A stretch of 64,000 bases of DNA from Siccirubricoccus sp. G192 (GCF_019084075.1 NZ_JAHREN010000001.1:1709501-1773500), one strand, 5' to 3'. Counted from the stretch's first letter, positions 35,134 to 44,227 are shown. Notes: a model not told the origin generated them from the letters alone. Made by a program: numbers and translations.

Positions 35134-35856
35134 TCAGCCGCCACGCTCGGCGGCGATGATCGCCTTCATGCGGCGGATCACCGCGGGCATGCCCTCGAAG
35201 ACGCTCTGGCCGATCAGGAAATGGCCGATGCTGACCTCCGCCACCTCCGGCATCGCCGCGATGGGGCCGAGGCTGTCATAGGCCAAGCCATGGCCGGCAT
35301 GGCAGAGCAGCCCCGCCGCCCGCGCCGCCGCCGCGCCGCTGCGCAGCCGCGCCAGATGCGGCCCGCGCGCCTCGGGCGCTGCATCCGCATAGGCGCCGGT
35401 ATGCAGCTCGACCGCCTGGGCGCCGAGTTGCGCCGCCGCGGCGATCTGCGCCGGATCGGCCTCGATGAAGATCGAGACCTCGATCCCGGCGCCGGCCAGC
35501 CGCCGCACCGCCTCGCCGAGATCGGGTGCGGCGCGCAGCACGTCCAACCCGCCCTCGGTGGTGAGTTCCTGGCGCTTCTCCGGCACCAGGCAGCAGGCCG
35601 GCGGGCGCAGCCGGAGCGCGATGCCGACCATCTCCGCGGTCGCCGCCATCTCGAAATTCAGCCGCGCCGGGACCTCGGCGGCGATGCGCTCCAGGTCGCG
35701 GTCGCGGATATGGCGGCGGTCCTCGCGCAGATGCACGGTGACGCCATCGGCGCCGGAATCGATGGCCAGCCGCGCCGCCGCCACCGGGCAGGGGAAGCTG
35801 CCGCCGCGGGCATTCCGGAGCGTCGCGACATGGTCCACATTCACGGAAAGGCGCAT
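35134..35856 (-). CDS. pdxJ: Pyridoxine 5'-phosphate synthase
   Basis: 240 residues from ATG 35856. It condenses 1-deoxyxylulose 5-phosphate with 3-amino-2-oxopropyl phosphate to give pyridoxine 5'-phosphate, the last ring-forming step of DXP-dependent vitamin B6 synthesis. Hallmarks are LSVNVDHVATLRNARGG, GVTVHLREDRRHI, NFEMAAT, VPEKRQELTTEGGLDV, VELHTGAYAD and CHAGHGL. It follows pdxA after 25 bp, and PdxA makes its substrate, so the two form an operon. Confidence 0.95.
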   Translation of the reverse strand: MRLSVNVDHVATLRNARGGSFPCPVAAARLAIDSGADGVTVHLREDRRHIRDRDLERIAAEVPARLNFEMAATAEMVGIALRLRPPACCLVPEKRQELTTEGGLDVLRAAPDLGEAVRRLAGAGIEVSIFIEADPAQIAAAAQLGAQAVELHTGAYADAAPEARGPHLARLRSGAAAARAAGLLCHAGHGLAYDSLGPIAAMPEVAEVSIGHFLIGQSVFEGMPAVIRRMKAIIAAERGG

Positions 35857-35881
35857 CGGCAGCATCCTTCGGTCGGCCGGT

Positions 35882-36877
35882 TCAGGGTTTCGCGGCATCC
35901 GGCGCCGGGCGGCGGGCACGATTGGCCGCGATCCCGGCCGCCAGGCGCAGCGCGGCGATGAGGCTGGAGGGATCGGCCTGGCCGGTGCCGGCGATATCCA
36001 GCGCCGTGCCATGGTCCGGGCTGGTGCGCACGATGGAAAGGCCGAGCGTCACATTCACCCCGCCCGCCATGTCGAGCGTCTTGATCGGGATCAGCGCCTG
36101 GTCGTGATAGAGGCAGATGGCCGCGTCGTAGCCCGGCCGCGCCTTGGCGGTGAACATCGTGTCGGGCGGCACCGGGCCGCGCGCCTCGATCCCCTCGGCC
36201 CGGAGCGCCGCCACGGCGGGGGCGACGATGTCGCGGTCCTCGGTGCCGAGCGTGCCATCCTCCCCGGCATGCGGGTTGAGCCCGGCCACCGCCAGGCGCG
36301 GCGCCGCGATGCCGAAATCCCGCACCAGCGCGGCGGCGGTGGTGCGCGCGGCCGCCACGATCATGGCCGGCGTCAGGCGGGCGATGGCCTGGCGCAGCGG
36401 CTCATGGATGGTGACCGGCACCACCCGCAATTCGGGGCAGGCCAGCAGCATGACGGGGGGGATGCCGGTGCCGGCCAGCTCCGCCAGGTATTCGGTATGG
36501 CCGGGATGCGCGAAGCCGGCGGCGTAGAGCGCGCTTTTCTGGATCGGATTGGTCACCACGGCCGAGACGCGCCCGGCCTTAGCCAGCGCCACCGCCTCAT
36601 CGATCGAGGCGATCACCGCCGGCGCATTGGCGGGGTCGATCCGGCCCGGCACGGCGGGGCGGGGCAGGGGGCGGTGCAGCACCGGCAGCGCCGTAGCGAA
36701 GACCGCCGCCGCCTGCTCCGGCGCCGCGATCCGGCGGACCGGCACGCCAGTGAGGCGATCGGCATCGTCGATCAGCAGGAAGGCGGGGCCGGTGGCGCGC
36801 AGCGCCTGCCAGGCACCCCGGGCGATCTCGCCGCCGATGCCGGCGGGCTCGCCCATGGTGAGGGCCAAGGGGGACAT
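35882..36877 (-). CDS. pdxA: 4-hydroxythreonine-4-phosphate dehydrogenase
   Basis: 331 residues from ATG 36877. It oxidises 4-phosphohydroxy-L-threonine, giving after decarboxylation the amino-ketone used by PdxJ. Motifs are ALTMGEPAGIGGEI, TNPIQKSALYAAGFAHPGHTE (metal-binding His), AGLNPHAGEDGTLG, PPDTMF, YHDQALIPIK with the second metal His, and SPDHGTALDIAG with the third. Length and motifs are complete. It is the upstream gene of the pdxAJ pair. A possible promoter lies in the 88 bp before the divergent SafE-type gene. Confidence 0.95.
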   Translation of the reverse strand: MSPLALTMGEPAGIGGEIARGAWQALRATGPAFLLIDDADRLTGVPVRRIAAPEQAAAVFATALPVLHRPLPRPAVPGRIDPANAPAVIASIDEAVALAKAGRVSAVVTNPIQKSALYAAGFAHPGHTEYLAELAGTGIPPVMLLACPELRVVPVTIHEPLRQAIARLTPAMIVAAARTTAAALVRDFGIAAPRLAVAGLNPHAGEDGTLGTEDRDIVAPAVAALRAEGIEARGPVPPDTMFTAKARPGYDAAICLYHDQALIPIKTLDMAGGVNVTLGLSIVRTSPDHGTALDIAGTGQADPSSLIAALRLAAGIAANRARRPAPDAAKP

Positions 36878-36965
36878 GCATCGGGTGTAGTCCCGCCCGG
36901 CCATCCTGCCCAGCAATTGCGCCGCCTCAAGGACAGGGCGGCCGGACCGCGTTAACCTTTGCCGC

Positions 36966-37706
36966 ATGTTCGCCAATTGCCTGCATAGCCTGGCCGCCCT
37001 CGGCCCCGGCGGCCTCGCCGCGCTGATGGGCGCGCTGTTCCTGGCCGGGCTGGCCGGCGGCGCCACTCATTGCGCCACCATGTGCGCCCCCTTCGTCCTG
37101 GCCCAGGCGGCGGCGGGGGCGGACCGCAGCGCCGGCGGCGGGGTGCTGCGGCGGCTCTCCGGCGCGGCGCTGCTGCCCTATCATTGCGGCCGGATGCTCG
37201 GCTACGCGGCGCTCGGCGGGCTGGCCGGCGGCGCGGCGGGGCTGGTCGCCATGGCGAGCGGGCTGCGCCTGGTGCTGGCAGCGCTGCTGGTCCTGGCGGC
37301 GGTGCTGATGCTGGCCCAGGCGTCGCACCGGCTGGCGGCCTGGCTGCCGCGGCCGGCCCCCCGGCTCACCCCGCGGCTTCCTGCCGTTCTGGAGCGGCGG
37401 CTCGGCGCGTTGCTGGCGGCGCCCGGCGGCGGGCGCGGCGTGCTGCTGGGGCTGCTGCTCTCGGCGCTGCCCTGCGGGCTGCTCTATGGCGCGCTGGCGG
37501 CGGCGGCGGCTTCGGGCAGTGCCCTGGCCGGGGCGTTGGCGATGGCGGCCTTCGTGCTCGGCACCATGCCGGCGCTGATGGCGGTGGCCCTGCTCGGCCG
37601 CTTCTTCGGGCGGCGCCAGGGCCCGGCGCTGCGGCTGGGCGGGGCGATGCTCTTTGCCTTCAACGGCGTGGTGCTGCTCAGCATGGCGGTGCGGCTGGTG
37701 GCCTGA
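36966..37706 (+). CDS. Sulfite exporter TauE/SafE-type membrane protein (UreH/cytochrome-biogenesis type)
   Basis: 246 residues with about six hydrophobic segments. The N-terminal GLAGGATHCATMCAPFVLAQ motif (HC..MC) is diagnostic of the SafE/UreH-like transmembrane domain found near cbb3 oxidase and copper-trafficking genes. LLPYHCGRMLGYAALGGLAG and LSALPCGLLYGALAAAA follow the same family pattern. The conserved Cys and His suggest metal or redox handling. It lies 4 kb upstream of ccoN on the same strand, but other genes intervene, so a link to oxidase assembly is inference. Confidence 0.8.
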   Translation: MFANCLHSLAALGPGGLAALMGALFLAGLAGGATHCATMCAPFVLAQAAAGADRSAGGGVLRRLSGAALLPYHCGRMLGYAALGGLAGGAAGLVAMASGLRLVLAALLVLAAVLMLAQASHRLAAWLPRPAPRLTPRLPAVLERRLGALLAAPGGGRGVLLGLLLSALPCGLLYGALAAAAASGSALAGALAMAAFVLGTMPALMAVALLGRFFGRRQGPALRLGGAMLFAFNGVVLLSMAVRLVA

Positions 37707-37733
37707 AGGCCCGGAAAGCGGCGGCACAGGGAA

Positions 37734-37750
37734 ATCTCGTATCACGAGAT
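37734..37750. promoter_or_regulatory. 17-bp palindrome in an AT-rich leader
   Basis: ATCTCGT-ATC-ACGAGAT is a perfect 7-bp inverted repeat with a 3-base centre. It sits in a roughly 90-bp stretch (37732-37820) that is clearly A/T-richer than its surroundings and precedes the DUF4214-like gene by 71 bp. Operator or promoter structure is likely; the regulator is unknown. Confidence 0.45.
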
Positions 37751-37821
37751 AATCTCCATTCAAGAAGCAAAAACCTATTTCCGCGAAATTCGGATCATTA
37801 TGCGGGATTCGGAGCGAAAAT

Positions 37822-39126
37822 ATGCGAATCATCAGGATTTCCGGGATGCTGCCCGCCAGCATCATCGAGGGCAGCCTGCCCGGCGACTGGACCGCCTCCC
37901 TCAGCCTCGCCGGCGATATCGGCGGCCTGCAATCGATCGAGGCGATCGGGCCGCAGGGGCTGTTCTTCGCCGTCGCCTATGATCCGGCCCTGGCCCTGGC
38001 CACCCTCCGGCCCGCCGCGCGGCTGGACTACGAGGCCTTCGCCGGCCCGGTGCCGCAGGCCGCCTTCACCCTCCGCTTCAATTTCACCGATGGCAGCCAT
38101 CTCGACGACACCACCCCCTTCCGCGTCACCGTGCTGGACCGGGACGACACGCCGCCGACCGCGCTCCGCTTCGCCAGTGGCGGCAGCGTCACCGCCGGGG
38201 CGATCGGCAGCATCATCGGCACACTGCTGGTGACCGACCCGGATTCCGCCGGCCCCTTCCACTTCACCTTCCCCGAGGAGGATGCCTGGCGCTTCGAGGT
38301 GGTCGGCAATGTCCTGAAGCTGCGCGACGGCATCAGTCTCGGCCTCGACGACATGCCCAGCCGGCCCTTGTTCATCCAGGTCTCGGACGGCCAGCAGAGC
38401 GCCGGCTTCACCCTTGACCTCACGGTCAGGGACCCGGCCGCGCAGCAATCCTCGGTGCAACTGCTCGGCCCCGGCGAGACCCGGGCGGGCTTCACCCAGA
38501 CCGCCCCGGACCAGGTCCTGGCACTGCATGGCGTGCAGCAGGCCGCGGCGGTCAATCTCTGTGGCGGGGAGATCCGCCAGGTAGTGCTGCAAGGTGGCGA
38601 GGAGATCTGGCTTGGCCCGGTGCAGCGACTGCAATTCGCGGATGGTTGGCTCGATTTCGCACCCGATGGGCTGGCGGCGCGGGCGGCCTCGCTGCACCGC
38701 GCGGTGCTCGGCCAGGAGGCGACTGGGGCGGAGCTGGCGCGGGAGGTCGGGCTGCTGCAATCCGGCGCCGCCTGGGTCGAGTTGGCGCAATCGCTGCTGA
38801 CGGGCGCCGGGGCGCTGGACGATGCGGGTTTTGCCGCGGCGCTGCACCAGGCCGCCTGCGGCCGCGCGGCCGATGCGGCGGAACTGGAGCTGCTGGCCGG
38901 GCGGCTGGCCTCCGGCACCTCCCGCGCGCAGCTTGCCGTGGATGTCGCGCTCGGCGCCGAGGCCATGGCGGAGCTGGCCGCGGCCCGGCCCGACGGGCTC
39001 TGGGTCTTCCAGCCCTTCGGCCGTGACGCCGCGGCAGCAGGGCCCGATCCCGGCGGCCTGCCAGGCATGGGCGGGCCGGCCGCGCCGGATGCCGCGGCGG
39101 CGATCGAGATGGGCTGGTTCCTGTGA
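37822..39126 (+). CDS. Cadherin-like / DUF4214-type surface or secreted protein
   Basis: 434 residues without an N-terminal signal peptide. The first half is beta-rich (FTLRFNFTDGSHLDDTTPFR, VLDRDDTPPTALRF, GTLLVTDPDSAGPFHFTF) and resembles cadherin-like repeats with Asp-rich calcium sites. Around residues 280-390 are two helical units, LHRAVLGQEATGAELAREVG and LHQAACGRAADAAELELLAG, matching the DUF4214 pattern of RTX and S-layer proteins. Such proteins usually leave by type I secretion using the C-terminus, here ending AAAIEMGWFL. Specific function is unknown. The leader upstream is unusually A/T-rich, and a hairpin follows the stop. Confidence 0.65.
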   Translation: MRIIRISGMLPASIIEGSLPGDWTASLSLAGDIGGLQSIEAIGPQGLFFAVAYDPALALATLRPAARLDYEAFAGPVPQAAFTLRFNFTDGSHLDDTTPFRVTVLDRDDTPPTALRFASGGSVTAGAIGSIIGTLLVTDPDSAGPFHFTFPEEDAWRFEVVGNVLKLRDGISLGLDDMPSRPLFIQVSDGQQSAGFTLDLTVRDPAAQQSSVQLLGPGETRAGFTQTAPDQVLALHGVQQAAAVNLCGGEIRQVVLQGGEEIWLGPVQRLQFADGWLDFAPDGLAARAASLHRAVLGQEATGAELAREVGLLQSGAAWVELAQSLLTGAGALDDAGFAAALHQAACGRAADAAELELLAGRLASGTSRAQLAVDVALGAEAMAELAAARPDGLWVFQPFGRDAAAAGPDPGGLPGMGGPAAPDAAAAIEMGWFL

Positions 39127-39138
39127 ACCCAGTCCCTT

Positions 39139-39172
39139 CGCGGCGACAGGAATATCTGGCCGCGTCGCCGCG
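39139..39172 (+). terminator. Hairpin after the DUF4214-like gene
   Basis: Perfect 9-bp arms CGCGGCGAC (39139-39147) and GTCGCCGCG (39164-39172) enclose a 16-base loop, 13 bp after the stop codon. A short TTAGGG follows. There is no T-run, so the call rests on position. Confidence 0.5.
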
Positions 39173-39232
39173 TTAGGGCGCCATCACCGAGCCGCCCTGC
39201 CATGGCCCGGATTGAAGCGGGATGCATCGCGC

Positions 39233-39997
39233 ATGGAGCAACGCTGGCCTGACCACCTCTGGATCGTCCGCCACGGCGAGAGCAGCGGCAATGTCGCGCG
39301 CGACGCCGCCCAGGCCGCCCGGCTGCCACTGATCGACATCGCTGGCCGCGACGTGGATGTGCCGCTCAGCCCGCTCGGCGAGCAGCAATCCACCGCGCTC
39401 GGCCACTGGTTCGCCGCCATACCCGGGGAGCGGCGGCCGGATGTGGTGCTGACCTCGCCCTATCTGCGGGCCCGCCAGACCGCCCTGCTGATCGAGGCCG
39501 CCGGCGGGCTCTGCACCGAGGCGCCCGGCTTCATCGTGGACGAGCGGCTGCGCGAGAAGGAATTCGGCATCCTAGACCGGCTGACCCGCTACGGCATCGA
39601 GCAGCATCACCCGGAACAGGCGGAGATGCGCCGCATCCTCGGCAAATTCTACCATCGCCCGCCCGGCGGCGAGAGCTGGTGCGACGTGATCCTGCGGCTG
39701 CGCAGCGCGCTCGACACCATCAGCCTGCACCATAGCGGCTGCCGCGTGCTGATCGTGGCGCATCAGGTGGTGGTGCTCTGCCTCCGTTACCTGCTGGAGA
39801 CGATGACCGAGGAGCAGATCCTGGCGATCGATGCCGCGCATGATGTCGCCAATTGCGGCGTCACCGAATACGCCTTCGACCCCGCTCAGGGGAAAGGCGG
39901 CAGGCTGGTGCTGCAGACCTATAATTTCGTGGCGCCGCTGCTACAGGAAGGCGCGCCGGTTACGGCGGCGCCGGACGCGCCGGTCGCCGCCCGGTGA
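39233..39997 (+). CDS. Histidine phosphatase family protein
   Basis: 254 residues. The catalytic motif VRHGESSGN (RHG) is near the N-terminus. RPDVVLTSPYLRARQTALL, ERLREKEFGILDRL with the proton-donor glutamate, PPGGESWCDVILRLR and the second His in VLIVAHQVVVLCL complete a phosphoglycerate-mutase-like fold. It removes phosphate from an unknown small molecule or protein; a bisphosphoglycerate role is not supported over others. Its stop overlaps the GTG start of nnrD, so they are co-translated. Confidence 0.88.
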   Translation: MEQRWPDHLWIVRHGESSGNVARDAAQAARLPLIDIAGRDVDVPLSPLGEQQSTALGHWFAAIPGERRPDVVLTSPYLRARQTALLIEAAGGLCTEAPGFIVDERLREKEFGILDRLTRYGIEQHHPEQAEMRRILGKFYHRPPGGESWCDVILRLRSALDTISLHHSGCRVLIVAHQVVVLCLRYLLETMTEEQILAIDAAHDVANCGVTEYAFDPAQGKGGRLVLQTYNFVAPLLQEGAPVTAAPDAPVAAR

Positions 39998-40905
39998 GCG
40001 GCCCGACCCGCGTCACCGAGGCGCTGCTCCGCACCATGCCCCTGCCGCGCCATGCGGAGGGCGAGGACAAGGACCAGCGCGGCCGCGTCCTGGTCATCGC
40101 CGGCAGTGTCGAGGTGCCTGGCGCCGCCCTGCTGGCCGGCATCGCCGCGCTACGGGCCGGCGCCGGCAAGCTGCAGATCGCCACCTGCCGGAGCGTGGCG
40201 CCGCATCTCGGCCTCGCCGTGCCGGAGGCGCTGGTGCTCGGCCTCGACGAAACCGCGGCCGGCGGCATCTCGGCCGGGGAGGCGGAGCGCCTGGCCGCAC
40301 GCATCGCCCGCTGCGACGCGGTGCTGGTCGGCCCCGGCATGATGGACCTTGACGCGGCCGCGCTGCTCACCGCGCGGCTGCTGGAACGGGTGGAGGGCAG
40401 CCCCGGCTTCGTGCTGGATGCCGCCGCGCTGCTGCGGCTCGGCGGCTGCGCGGCGGTGCTGCGGCGACATGGCGGGCGGGCGGTCATCACCCCGCATGCC
40501 GGCGAGATGGCCGGGCTGCTCGGCATCCCGCGGGAGGAGGTGCTGGCGGACCCGCTCGCCGCCGCGCGCCGGGCGGCCGCCGCGCTGCATGTGGTGGTGG
40601 CGATGAAGGGCGGCTGCACCCAAATCGTTTCGCCTGATGGCGCCGCCTGGTCCTGTGACCAGGGCAATGTCGGGCTGGCGACCTCGGGCTCCGGCGATAC
40701 CCTGGCCGGCATCATCACCGGCCTGCTGGCCCGCGGCGCCACCCCTGTGGAGGCGACGCTCTGGGGTGTCTATCTGCATGGCGAGGCCGGCAACCGGCTG
40801 GCGGCCTCGCGCGGGCCGGTCGGCTTCCTGGCCCATGAATTGCTGGCGGAGATCCCGGCGATCATGGCCGGGCTGAACGGGGCCTACAGTGGCGTGCCGA
40901 ATTGA
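39994..40905 (+). CDS. nnrD: ADP/ATP-dependent NAD(P)H-hydrate dehydratase
   Basis: 303 residues from GTG 39994. It repairs hydrated NAD(P)H. Ribokinase-like motifs are GRVLVIAGSVEVPGAALLAG, VGPGMMD, AVITPHAGEMAGLLG, VAMKGGCTQIVSPDG and the nucleotide/catalytic motif LATSGSGDTLAGIITGLLA. It lacks the NnrE epimerase domain often fused in other bacteria, so it is the stand-alone form. The last seven codons and the stop lie inside a perfect 20-bp inverted repeat. Confidence 0.9.
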   Translation: MSGPTRVTEALLRTMPLPRHAEGEDKDQRGRVLVIAGSVEVPGAALLAGIAALRAGAGKLQIATCRSVAPHLGLAVPEALVLGLDETAAGGISAGEAERLAARIARCDAVLVGPGMMDLDAAALLTARLLERVEGSPGFVLDAAALLRLGGCAAVLRRHGGRAVITPHAGEMAGLLGIPREEVLADPLAAARRAAAALHVVVAMKGGCTQIVSPDGAAWSCDQGNVGLATSGSGDTLAGIITGLLARGATPVEATLWGVYLHGEAGNRLAASRGPVGFLAHELLAEIPAIMAGLNGAYSGVPN

Positions 40906-40928
40906 TGGTTCGGCACGCCACTGTAGGC
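40882..40928. terminator. Perfect 20-bp inverted repeat spanning the nnrD stop codon
   Basis: Arms 40882-40901 and 40909-40928 are exact complements (starting GCCTACAGTGG) around a 7-base loop, TTGATGG, that holds the TGA stop. The stem overlaps the last coding bases, so it may act as an attenuator, an RNA-stability element or a terminator. No T-run follows. Confidence 0.6.
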
Positions 40929-40937
40929 TGTTGTTCG

Positions 40938-40988
40938 TAGAGCAGATTCACGCCTCCGGGCGGTTCCGCCCTGCGGCGATCTGCTCTA
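40938..40988 (-). repeat. Hairpin element abutting the DUF2189 stop codon
   Basis: Minus-strand reading: TAGAGCAGAT, CG, CCGCAGG, a short tip, CCGGAGG, CGTGA, ATCTGCTCTA. The 10-bp outer arms are perfect complements and the first three bases are the TAG stop of the DUF2189 gene. The core matches the elements at 11697-11811 and 17751-17888. Confidence 0.8.
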
Positions 40989-41792
40989 ACCGGCTGCCGG
41001 CTCCGGGGCCACCAGGTCCCGGTAGGCGTGCCAGGTGGCATGGCCGATCAGCGGCAGCACCACCAGCAGGCCGAGGAAGAAGGGCACCAGCGCCAGCCCG
41101 GTGAAGACCACGATCAGCGCCGCCCAGAGCAGCATCGGCCGCCAATTCTCCAGCACCGCCTGGATGCTCACCGTGACCGCCTCCAGCGCGCCGATGTCGC
41201 GCTCGATCAGCATCGGGATCGAGACGGCGGAGATCGCGAAGCTGCCGGCCGCCAGCAGGAAGCCGAAGCCGGTGCCGATGACCAGGAAGGGCAGCAACTG
41301 GTCGGAGCGCAGCATCGCCATGGGAAGGGATTCGAGGGCCGGCAGCCCCTCCGTGCCGAAGAACAGCATGAAGAGCAGCCCGGCGATCCGCACCCAGAAC
41401 AGGTGCAGCACCAGCAGCACCATGCCGAGCACGGCAAGCTGCCCGCCATTGCGCCGATAGGCCAGCATGGCATCGGCTAGGCTCGCCCTTCGGCCCTGTT
41501 CCCGGAGCCGGCTCACCTCATAGAGTCCGGCGGCGACCAGCGGTCCGACCAGGAAGAATCCCGCCGTCGCCGGCAGGACCGCCCAGAGCGCGCCGGCCTC
41601 GAACAGCAGCAGCGCCAGCACCCAGCCGGCGACGCAGAGCGCCCCGCCATAGGCCAGGCCGATCGCGGGGTTGGCCAGCAGGTCGCGCCAGCCGGCGGCG
41701 AGCCAGACCCAGGGCCGGTCCGTGGCGACCTGGCGGATCCGGGAGGCGGGCCGGGCGGCCAGGGGCGCGTCGGGGGCGATGTAGGTGGTCAT
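40986..41792 (-). CDS. DUF2189 integral membrane protein
   Basis: 268 residues with about six hydrophobic helices. The pattern [20 protein letters not shown] near the N-terminus, [39 protein letters not shown] and [16 protein letters not shown] is characteristic of DUF2189 proteins, which are inner-membrane proteins common in alphaproteobacteria near cytochrome oxidase genes. The biochemical role is unknown. It is divergent from ccoN, and the FNR-type box in between could control both. Confidence 0.85.
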   Translation of the reverse strand: MTTYIAPDAPLAARPASRIRQVATDRPWVWLAAGWRDLLANPAIGLAYGGALCVAGWVLALLLFEAGALWAVLPATAGFFLVGPLVAAGLYEVSRLREQGRRASLADAMLAYRRNGGQLAVLGMVLLVLHLFWVRIAGLLFMLFFGTEGLPALESLPMAMLRSDQLLPFLVIGTGFGFLLAAGSFAISAVSIPMLIERDIGALEAVTVSIQAVLENWRPMLLWAALIVVFTGLALVPFFLGLLVVLPLIGHATWHAYRDLVAPEPAAG

Positions 41793-41857
41793 CGGGCTTC
41801 CTCCCCGGCTTCCGGGCTCACCGCGCCAGCTTAGCCCAGATGCCGAAGGCGCTGTCC

Positions 41858-41871
41858 TTGATCCGGATCAA
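41858..41871. promoter_or_regulatory. FNR/FixK box upstream of ccoN
   Basis: TTGAT-CCGG-ATCAA is a perfect match to the anaerobox consensus TTGAT-N4-ATCAA. It is centred 109 bp upstream of the ccoN start in the divergent intergenic region, a normal place for oxygen-responsive control of cbb3 oxidase genes. The regulator itself is not identified in this window. Confidence 0.85.
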
Positions 41872-41973
41872 GGACACTGCTGTCCCAACCATGGTTCTGT
41901 CCGGCGCCGCGCGGGACCGCCCGCCATCCCATTCCCCCGGATGGCCCGCCCGCGCCTTGAGGAGACCCTTCCC

Positions 41974-43467
41974 ATGGCCGCAGCGGGCTATGCCGCCGCC
42001 GGCGCCGGTCACGCACCGCTGCGCCAGACAGACTACGTGGAGGCGCCGATCCGCGCCTTCGCCATCGCCACCGTCTTCTGGGGCGTGGTGGGCTTCCTGG
42101 CGGGGGTGGTGATCGCTTCCCAGCTCGCCTGGCCGCTGCTCAACCTCGACCTGGAATGGACCACCTTCGGGCGGCTGCGGCCGCTGCACACCTCGGCGGT
42201 GATCTTCGCCTTCGGCGGCAACGCCCTGATCTGCACCAGCCTCTATGTCGTGCAGCGCACCTGCCGGGCGCGGCTCTTCGGCGGCGAGGAGATGGGCTGG
42301 TTCCTGTTCTGGGGCTACCAGTTCTTCATCGTCGCGGCGGCGCTGGGCTATGTGCTCGGCGTCACCCAGGGCAAGGAATATGCCGAGCCCGAGTGGTTCG
42401 TGGACCTCTTCCTCACCGTGGTCTGGGTGACCTACCTGGTGGCCTTCGCCGGCACGATCGTGAGGCGCGAGGAGCCGCATATCTACGTGGCGAACTGGTT
42501 CTACCTCGCCTTCATCATCACCGTGGCGATGCTGCACCTCGGCAACAACCTGGCGCTGCCGGTGAGCCTGGGCTCGGCCAAGTCCTATGGCGCGGCCTCC
42601 GGCGTGCAGGATGCGATGATCCAGTGGTGGTACGGCCACAACGCGGTGGGCTTCTTCCTGACCGCCGGCTTCCTCGGCATGATGTACTACTTCATCCCGA
42701 AGCAGGCGGACCGGCCGGTCTATTCCTACCGGCTGTCCATCGTGCATTTCTGGACGCTGATCTTCCTCTATATCTGGGCGGGCCCGCACCATCTGCACTA
42801 CACCGCGCTGCCGGACTGGGCGCAGACGCTCGGCATGGCCTTCAGCATCATGCTCTGGATGCCCTCCTGGGGCGGCATGATCAACGGGCTGATGACCCTC
42901 TCCGGCGCCTGGGACAAGCTGCGCACCGACCCGGCGCTGCGCTTCAGCGTCACCGCGGTGGGCTTCTACGCCATGGCCACCTTCGAGGGGCCGGTGATGT
43001 CCATCAAGGCGGTGAACGCGCTGAGCCACTATACCGACTGGACCATCGGCCACGTGCATTCCGGCGCGCTCGGCTGGAACGGCTTCATCACCTTCGGCGC
43101 GATCTACTACCTGTTCCCGAAGCTCTGGAACAAGCCGGCGCTCTACAGCACGAAGTTGGTGTCTTGGCATTTCTGGATCGCGACGCTGGGCATCGTGCTC
43201 TACATCACCGCCATGTGGGTCTCGGGCATCATGCAGGGGCTGATGTGGCGCGCCTATGACGAGCTGGGCTTCCTGCAATACAGCTTCATCGAGACGGTCG
43301 CTGCGATGCACCCCTACTACGTCATCCGCATGCTGGGGGGCGTGCTCTACCTCACCGGCGCGCTGCTCATGGCCTACAACCTATGGATGACCGTGCGCAC
43401 CGAGAGCCCGGCCGAGGAGGCGCCGCGCGCGGTGCCGGCCGGGCTGGTTCCCGCGGCGGCCGAGTGA
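41974..43467 (+). CDS. ccoN: cbb3-type cytochrome c oxidase subunit I
   Basis: 497-residue catalytic subunit of the high-affinity terminal oxidase, with about 12 membrane helices. Heme and copper ligands are visible in [47 protein letters not shown] and [14 protein letters not shown]. It reduces oxygen to water at low oxygen while pumping protons. ATG 41974 follows TTGAGGAG. It is the first gene of ccoNOQP, downstream of a perfect FNR/FixK box. Confidence 0.97.
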   Translation: MAAAGYAAAGAGHAPLRQTDYVEAPIRAFAIATVFWGVVGFLAGVVIASQLAWPLLNLDLEWTTFGRLRPLHTSAVIFAFGGNALICTSLYVVQRTCRARLFGGEEMGWFLFWGYQFFIVAAALGYVLGVTQGKEYAEPEWFVDLFLTVVWVTYLVAFAGTIVRREEPHIYVANWFYLAFIITVAMLHLGNNLALPVSLGSAKSYGAASGVQDAMIQWWYGHNAVGFFLTAGFLGMMYYFIPKQADRPVYSYRLSIVHFWTLIFLYIWAGPHHLHYTALPDWAQTLGMAFSIMLWMPSWGGMINGLMTLSGAWDKLRTDPALRFSVTAVGFYAMATFEGPVMSIKAVNALSHYTDWTIGHVHSGALGWNGFITFGAIYYLFPKLWNKPALYSTKLVSWHFWIATLGIVLYITAMWVSGIMQGLMWRAYDELGFLQYSFIETVAAMHPYYVIRMLGGVLYLTGALLMAYNLWMTVRTESPAEEAPRAVPAGLVPAAAE

Positions 43468-43481
43468 AGGAGGGCCGCATC

Positions 43482-44216
43482 ATGTTTAAATGGCTCCGCG
43501 ACCACGGCATCATCGAGCGCAACCTGGTGCTGATGGGCGTCCTCACCCTCATCACCGTCTCGATCGGCGGGCTCGTGCAGGTCGTGCCGCTCTTCGCCGT
43601 CGAGACCACGATCGAGCGGGTGCAGGGCGTGCGGCCCTATACCCCGCTCGAACTCGCCGGCCGCGACATCTATGTGCGGGAGGGCTGCTACACCTGCCAC
43701 AGCCAGCAGGTGCGCCCCTTCCGCGACGAGGCCGAGCGCTATGGCCACTACTCGCTCGCCGCCGAGAGCATGTTCGACCACCCCTTCCAATGGGGCTCGA
43801 AGCGCACCGGGCCGGACCTGGCCCGCGTCGGCGGCCGCTATTCGGATGACTGGCAGGCGGCGCATCTGCGCAGCCCGCGCGCGGTGGTGCCGGAGAGCGT
43901 GATGCCGCCCTATGCCTTCCTCGATCGGCCGCTGGAGATCGAGGGCATCGCCCAGCACCTGCGGGCGCTGCGCGCGGTCGGCGTGCCCTATACCGACGAG
44001 ATGATCGCCAATGCCCGCGCCGACCTCCTGGCGCAGGCGCGGCCGGAGGCGGATGGCGCCGGCCTCGCCAGCCGCTACGCCCGGGCGCGGCAGGGCAATT
44101 TCGACGGCGACCCGGCCCGGGTGACGGAGATGGATGCGCTGGTCGCCTACCTGCAGATGCTGGGCACGCTGGTGCAGTTCCGCGACGTCACCCCGGACCA
44201 GGTCCGGCAGCAATAA
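43482..44216 (+). CDS. ccoO: cbb3-type cytochrome c oxidase subunit II
   Basis: 244-residue membrane-anchored mono-heme cytochrome c. One N-terminal helix ([20 protein letters not shown]) is followed by [20 protein letters not shown] with the heme motif [39 protein letters not shown], and the axial Met in [10 protein letters not shown]. It carries electrons to CcoN. It starts 14 bp after ccoN with AAGGAGG upstream. Confidence 0.97.
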   Translation: MFKWLRDHGIIERNLVLMGVLTLITVSIGGLVQVVPLFAVETTIERVQGVRPYTPLELAGRDIYVREGCYTCHSQQVRPFRDEAERYGHYSLAAESMFDHPFQWGSKRTGPDLARVGGRYSDDWQAAHLRSPRAVVPESVMPPYAFLDRPLEIEGIAQHLRALRAVGVPYTDEMIANARADLLAQARPEADGAGLASRYARARQGNFDGDPARVTEMDALVAYLQMLGTLVQFRDVTPDQVRQQ

Positions 44217-44227
44217 GGGGGGCGGCC

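Noticed and set aside
36081..36094. TTGAT-CGGG-ATCAG, one mismatch from an FNR/FixK box
   Set aside because: It lies deep inside the pdxA coding region, far from any start codon, and is explained by the encoded residues.
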